From: Pseudomonas sp. | GTDB lineage: Bacteria > Pseudomonadota > Gammaproteobacteria > Pseudomonadales > Pseudomonadaceae | Assembly: GCF_030147005.1 (NCBI RefSeq) | Contig: NZ_JASLAW010000036.1 | Span: forward strand, 1-14,830 | Reading direction: 5' to 3' | Length of the DNA: 14,830 nucleotides | Shown here: positions 13,594 through 14,830 of the stretch, piece by piece | Numbering within the stretch: position 1 is the first letter of the stretch | Layout of the letters: every line of letters begins with the position of its first letter | Notes under the pieces: generated by a model | Seen by the model: the letters and a program-made list of their open reading frames with translations, nothing else | Told to the model about the DNA's origin: nothing | The model's database searches: none | Made by a program: the position numbers and the translations under genes

Positions 13594-14015
13594 GTATTCT
13601 TGACGCCGTCATTGCGCTGGCCTGTCGTGTTCACGCGGGGCAGGTGGATAAGTCTGGCAAGCCTTACATTCTGCACCCGCTGCGCTTGATGTTGAAATTC
13701 GAGACACTGGACGAGCAGGTTGTCAGCGTTCTGCACGATGTCGTCGAAGACGGTGATGTGACCCTGGATGAATTAAGACAGCTGGGCCTCAGCGAACCTG
13801 TGATACATGCCATTGACTGCCTCTCAAAGCGTCCCGGCGAAATCTACGAAGACTTCATTGCGCGTATACGGCCTATTGAGTTGGCACGCAAGGTGAAAAT
13901 CGAAGACATTCGGGACAACCTCAACCTCACGCGATTGCCCACGCTGGGGGCAAAGGACCTGGAGAGGATCGCTAAGTACCACAAAGCGCTGCAATATCTT
14001 TTGCTGCCGACCTGA
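13590..14015 (+). CDS. HD-domain small alarmone hydrolase-like protein (putative enzymatic immunity)
   Basis: A 141 aa protein of the MESH1/SpoT-hydrolase type, which removes the 3'-pyrophosphate of alarmones using a metal ion. All key positions are present: H15 in VHAGQVDKSGKPYILHP, the HD pair H49-D50 followed by E53-D54 in LHDVVED, and D106 and N110 in KIEDIRDNL, matching the H, HD, ED, D and N of Rel/SpoT hydrolase domains. There is no synthetase, TGS or ACT domain, and the length is a little short of typical MESH1 (about 180 aa). Its ATG overlaps the preceding stop in ATGA, so it is co-translated with the toxin unit. The simplest role is to degrade the alarmone (or reverse the modification) made by the effector two genes upstream, protecting the producer and its kin. 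Confidence 0.88.
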   Translation: MSILDAVIALACRVHAGQVDKSGKPYILHPLRLMLKFETLDEQVVSVLHDVVEDGDVTLDELRQLGLSEPVIHAIDCLSKRPGEIYEDFIARIRPIELARKVKIEDIRDNLNLTRLPTLGAKDLERIAKYHKALQYLLLPT

Positions 14016-14022
14016 TCGACTG

Positions 14023-14046
14023 GGCAGGCGCTTTGCTCTGCCTTTT
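14023..14046 (+). terminator. Weak hairpin between the convergent HD and vgrG genes
   Basis: GGCAG (14023-14027) pairs with CTGCC (14038-14042) and is followed by TTTT. It lies within the 30-base gap between the HD gene stop and the stop of the leftward vgrG. The stem is short, so this is only a candidate rho-independent terminator for the rightward operon. Confidence 0.35.
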
Positions 14047-14830
14047 CAGCGCTTGGGAAAGAACGCTTTCACCGCTGCATCGATCACGCTTTTGATACCT
14101 TTGCCCTTGTTATCCACGGCGCAGGCATTGCCTGCGTTGAGGTCCAACCGGCCACCCGTATCGATATTGCCGTTGCCACTGGCGTAGATATTGAAAGCGG
14201 TGCCTGAGATGTTGATCTCGCCATCGGCGTTGAACTCCAGCACGCTTTTTCCGCAGACCAGCCGAATCTGCGATCCTGCCTCGATCAGGTATTGGGTGTT
14301 GATGCTGTCGCTCTTGGCCCCGCCGACATGCAACGCATCATTGGCCGACACCGCACGCAGACGGTCATTGCCGATTCTGACTGTCTCGTTGTGATCCACC
14401 GTGCTGTGGCGGTCGTGACCTACCCAGTGGCCTTCGTCATTTTCTACAGCAATATCCTGATTACGCTCTGCGTGGATATAGAGTTGCTCGGCGCCTTTTT
14501 TGTCCTCCATGCGTATTTCGTTGAAGTTGGCTGGCGTGCCGCCCTTGCTCGAGCGGCTTTTCATGCCGCTTTGCGTGGCATTTTCGGGCAGTTTGTACGG
14601 CACCGTCTGCTCGGCGTTGTAGACCCGCCCCGTGATAATCGGCCGGTCCGGGTCACCTTCCAGAAAGCTCACAATCACTTCCTGGCCGATCCGCGGGATC
14701 TGCATCGAGCCCCAGTTCTTGCCGGCCCAGGATTGCGACACGCGGATCCAGCAGGAGCTGTTCTCGTTGGATTGATCGTGGCGGTCCCAGTAGAAGTGCA
14801 CCTTCACGCGGCCGTACTGGTCGGTCCAGA
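14046..14830 (-). CDS. vgrG: Type VI secretion spike protein VgrG (copy 2, N-terminus outside the window)
   Basis: The last 261 codons of a second vgrG; the frame is open to the right edge, so the hub domain lies beyond it. The visible part begins WTDQYGRVKVHFYWD, the OB-fold, and continues through the beta-helix (VGHDRHSTVDHNETVRIG) to a C-terminus AAVKAFFPKR. The OB region is almost identical to copy 1, with 133 bases unchanged, whereas the beta-helix tip has diverged (VENDEGHWVGHDRHS against VEVDESHSVGHDRNK). It converges on the alarmone operon with 30 bases between stops and is not in the same transcript, but it is a plausible carrier for that PAAR effector. Confidence 0.93.
   Translation of the reverse strand, partial: WTDQYGRVKVHFYWDRHDQSNENSSCWIRVSQSWAGKNWGSMQIPRIGQEVIVSFLEGDPDRPIITGRVYNAEQTVPYKLPENATQSGMKSRSSKGGTPANFNEIRMEDKKGAEQLYIHAERNQDIAVENDEGHWVGHDRHSTVDHNETVRIGNDRLRAVSANDALHVGGAKSDSINTQYLIEAGSQIRLVCGKSVLEFNADGEINISGTAFNIYASGNGNIDTGGRLDLNAGNACAVDNKGKGIKSVIDAAVKAFFPKR
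14698..14830. repeat. Direct repeat inside vgrG copy 2, identical to 9597-9729
   Basis: Second copy of the 133-base perfect repeat, same orientation, offset 5101 from the first. It reaches the window edge, so its true length is not known. Confidence 0.95.

Overview
The window is chromosomal DNA from a Pseudomonas, most likely of the P. fluorescens group. This rests on the gene order ubiC-ubiA / rubredoxin-rubredoxin reductase / HU, which matches the conserved neighbourhood known from pseudomonads, on high-GC coding with strong third-position bias, and on fluorescens-type REP palindromes (cores like GGAGCGAGCTTGCTCGCGAA). No tRNA, rRNA, CRISPR array or transposase gene was found.

Left part (1-3700), core genome. 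REP palindromes lie downstream of a leftward ubiC-ubiA pair (first two committed steps of ubiquinone synthesis, overlapping TGATG junction). Divergent from it are rubA (55 aa rubredoxin) and rubB (FAD-dependent rubredoxin reductase), then a gene for an HU nucleoid protein closed by a hairpin terminator.

Middle part (3709-10876), a leftward type VI secretion (T6SS) cargo operon read right to left: vgrG (spike), an EagR/DcrB-like chaperone, a 1465 aa PAAR-Rhs effector whose last ~128 residues are an HNH-type nuclease with a WHHH motif, and a small acidic gene in the immunity position. The Rhs shell is GC-rich; the immunity gene is clearly AT-richer, the usual mark of a swapped toxin/immunity tail.

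Between the two cargo units (10877-11506) are a perfect 26-nt inverted REP pair (REPIN), a 64-codon remnant of the 3' end of the T6SS ATPase gene clpV/tssH, and about 290 bases with no gene I can support.

Right part (11507-14015), a rightward operon and the most interesting content: a second EagR-like chaperone; a 462 aa effector with prePAAR, membrane segments, a PAAR-like domain and a C-terminal RelA/SpoT-type alarmone synthetase-like domain; a 76 aa gene of unknown function; and a 141 aa HD protein that looks like a small alarmone hydrolase with the metal-binding and catalytic residues in place. The last three genes overlap each other. The arrangement resembles a toxSAS-type alarmone toxin loaded on a T6SS spike and paired with an enzyme that could destroy its product, rather than (or in addition to) a protein that binds the toxin. 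The window ends inside a second, leftward vgrG (14046-14830) that shares a 133-bp perfectly identical stretch with the first vgrG in direct orientation, so recombination could remove the whole alarmone unit.
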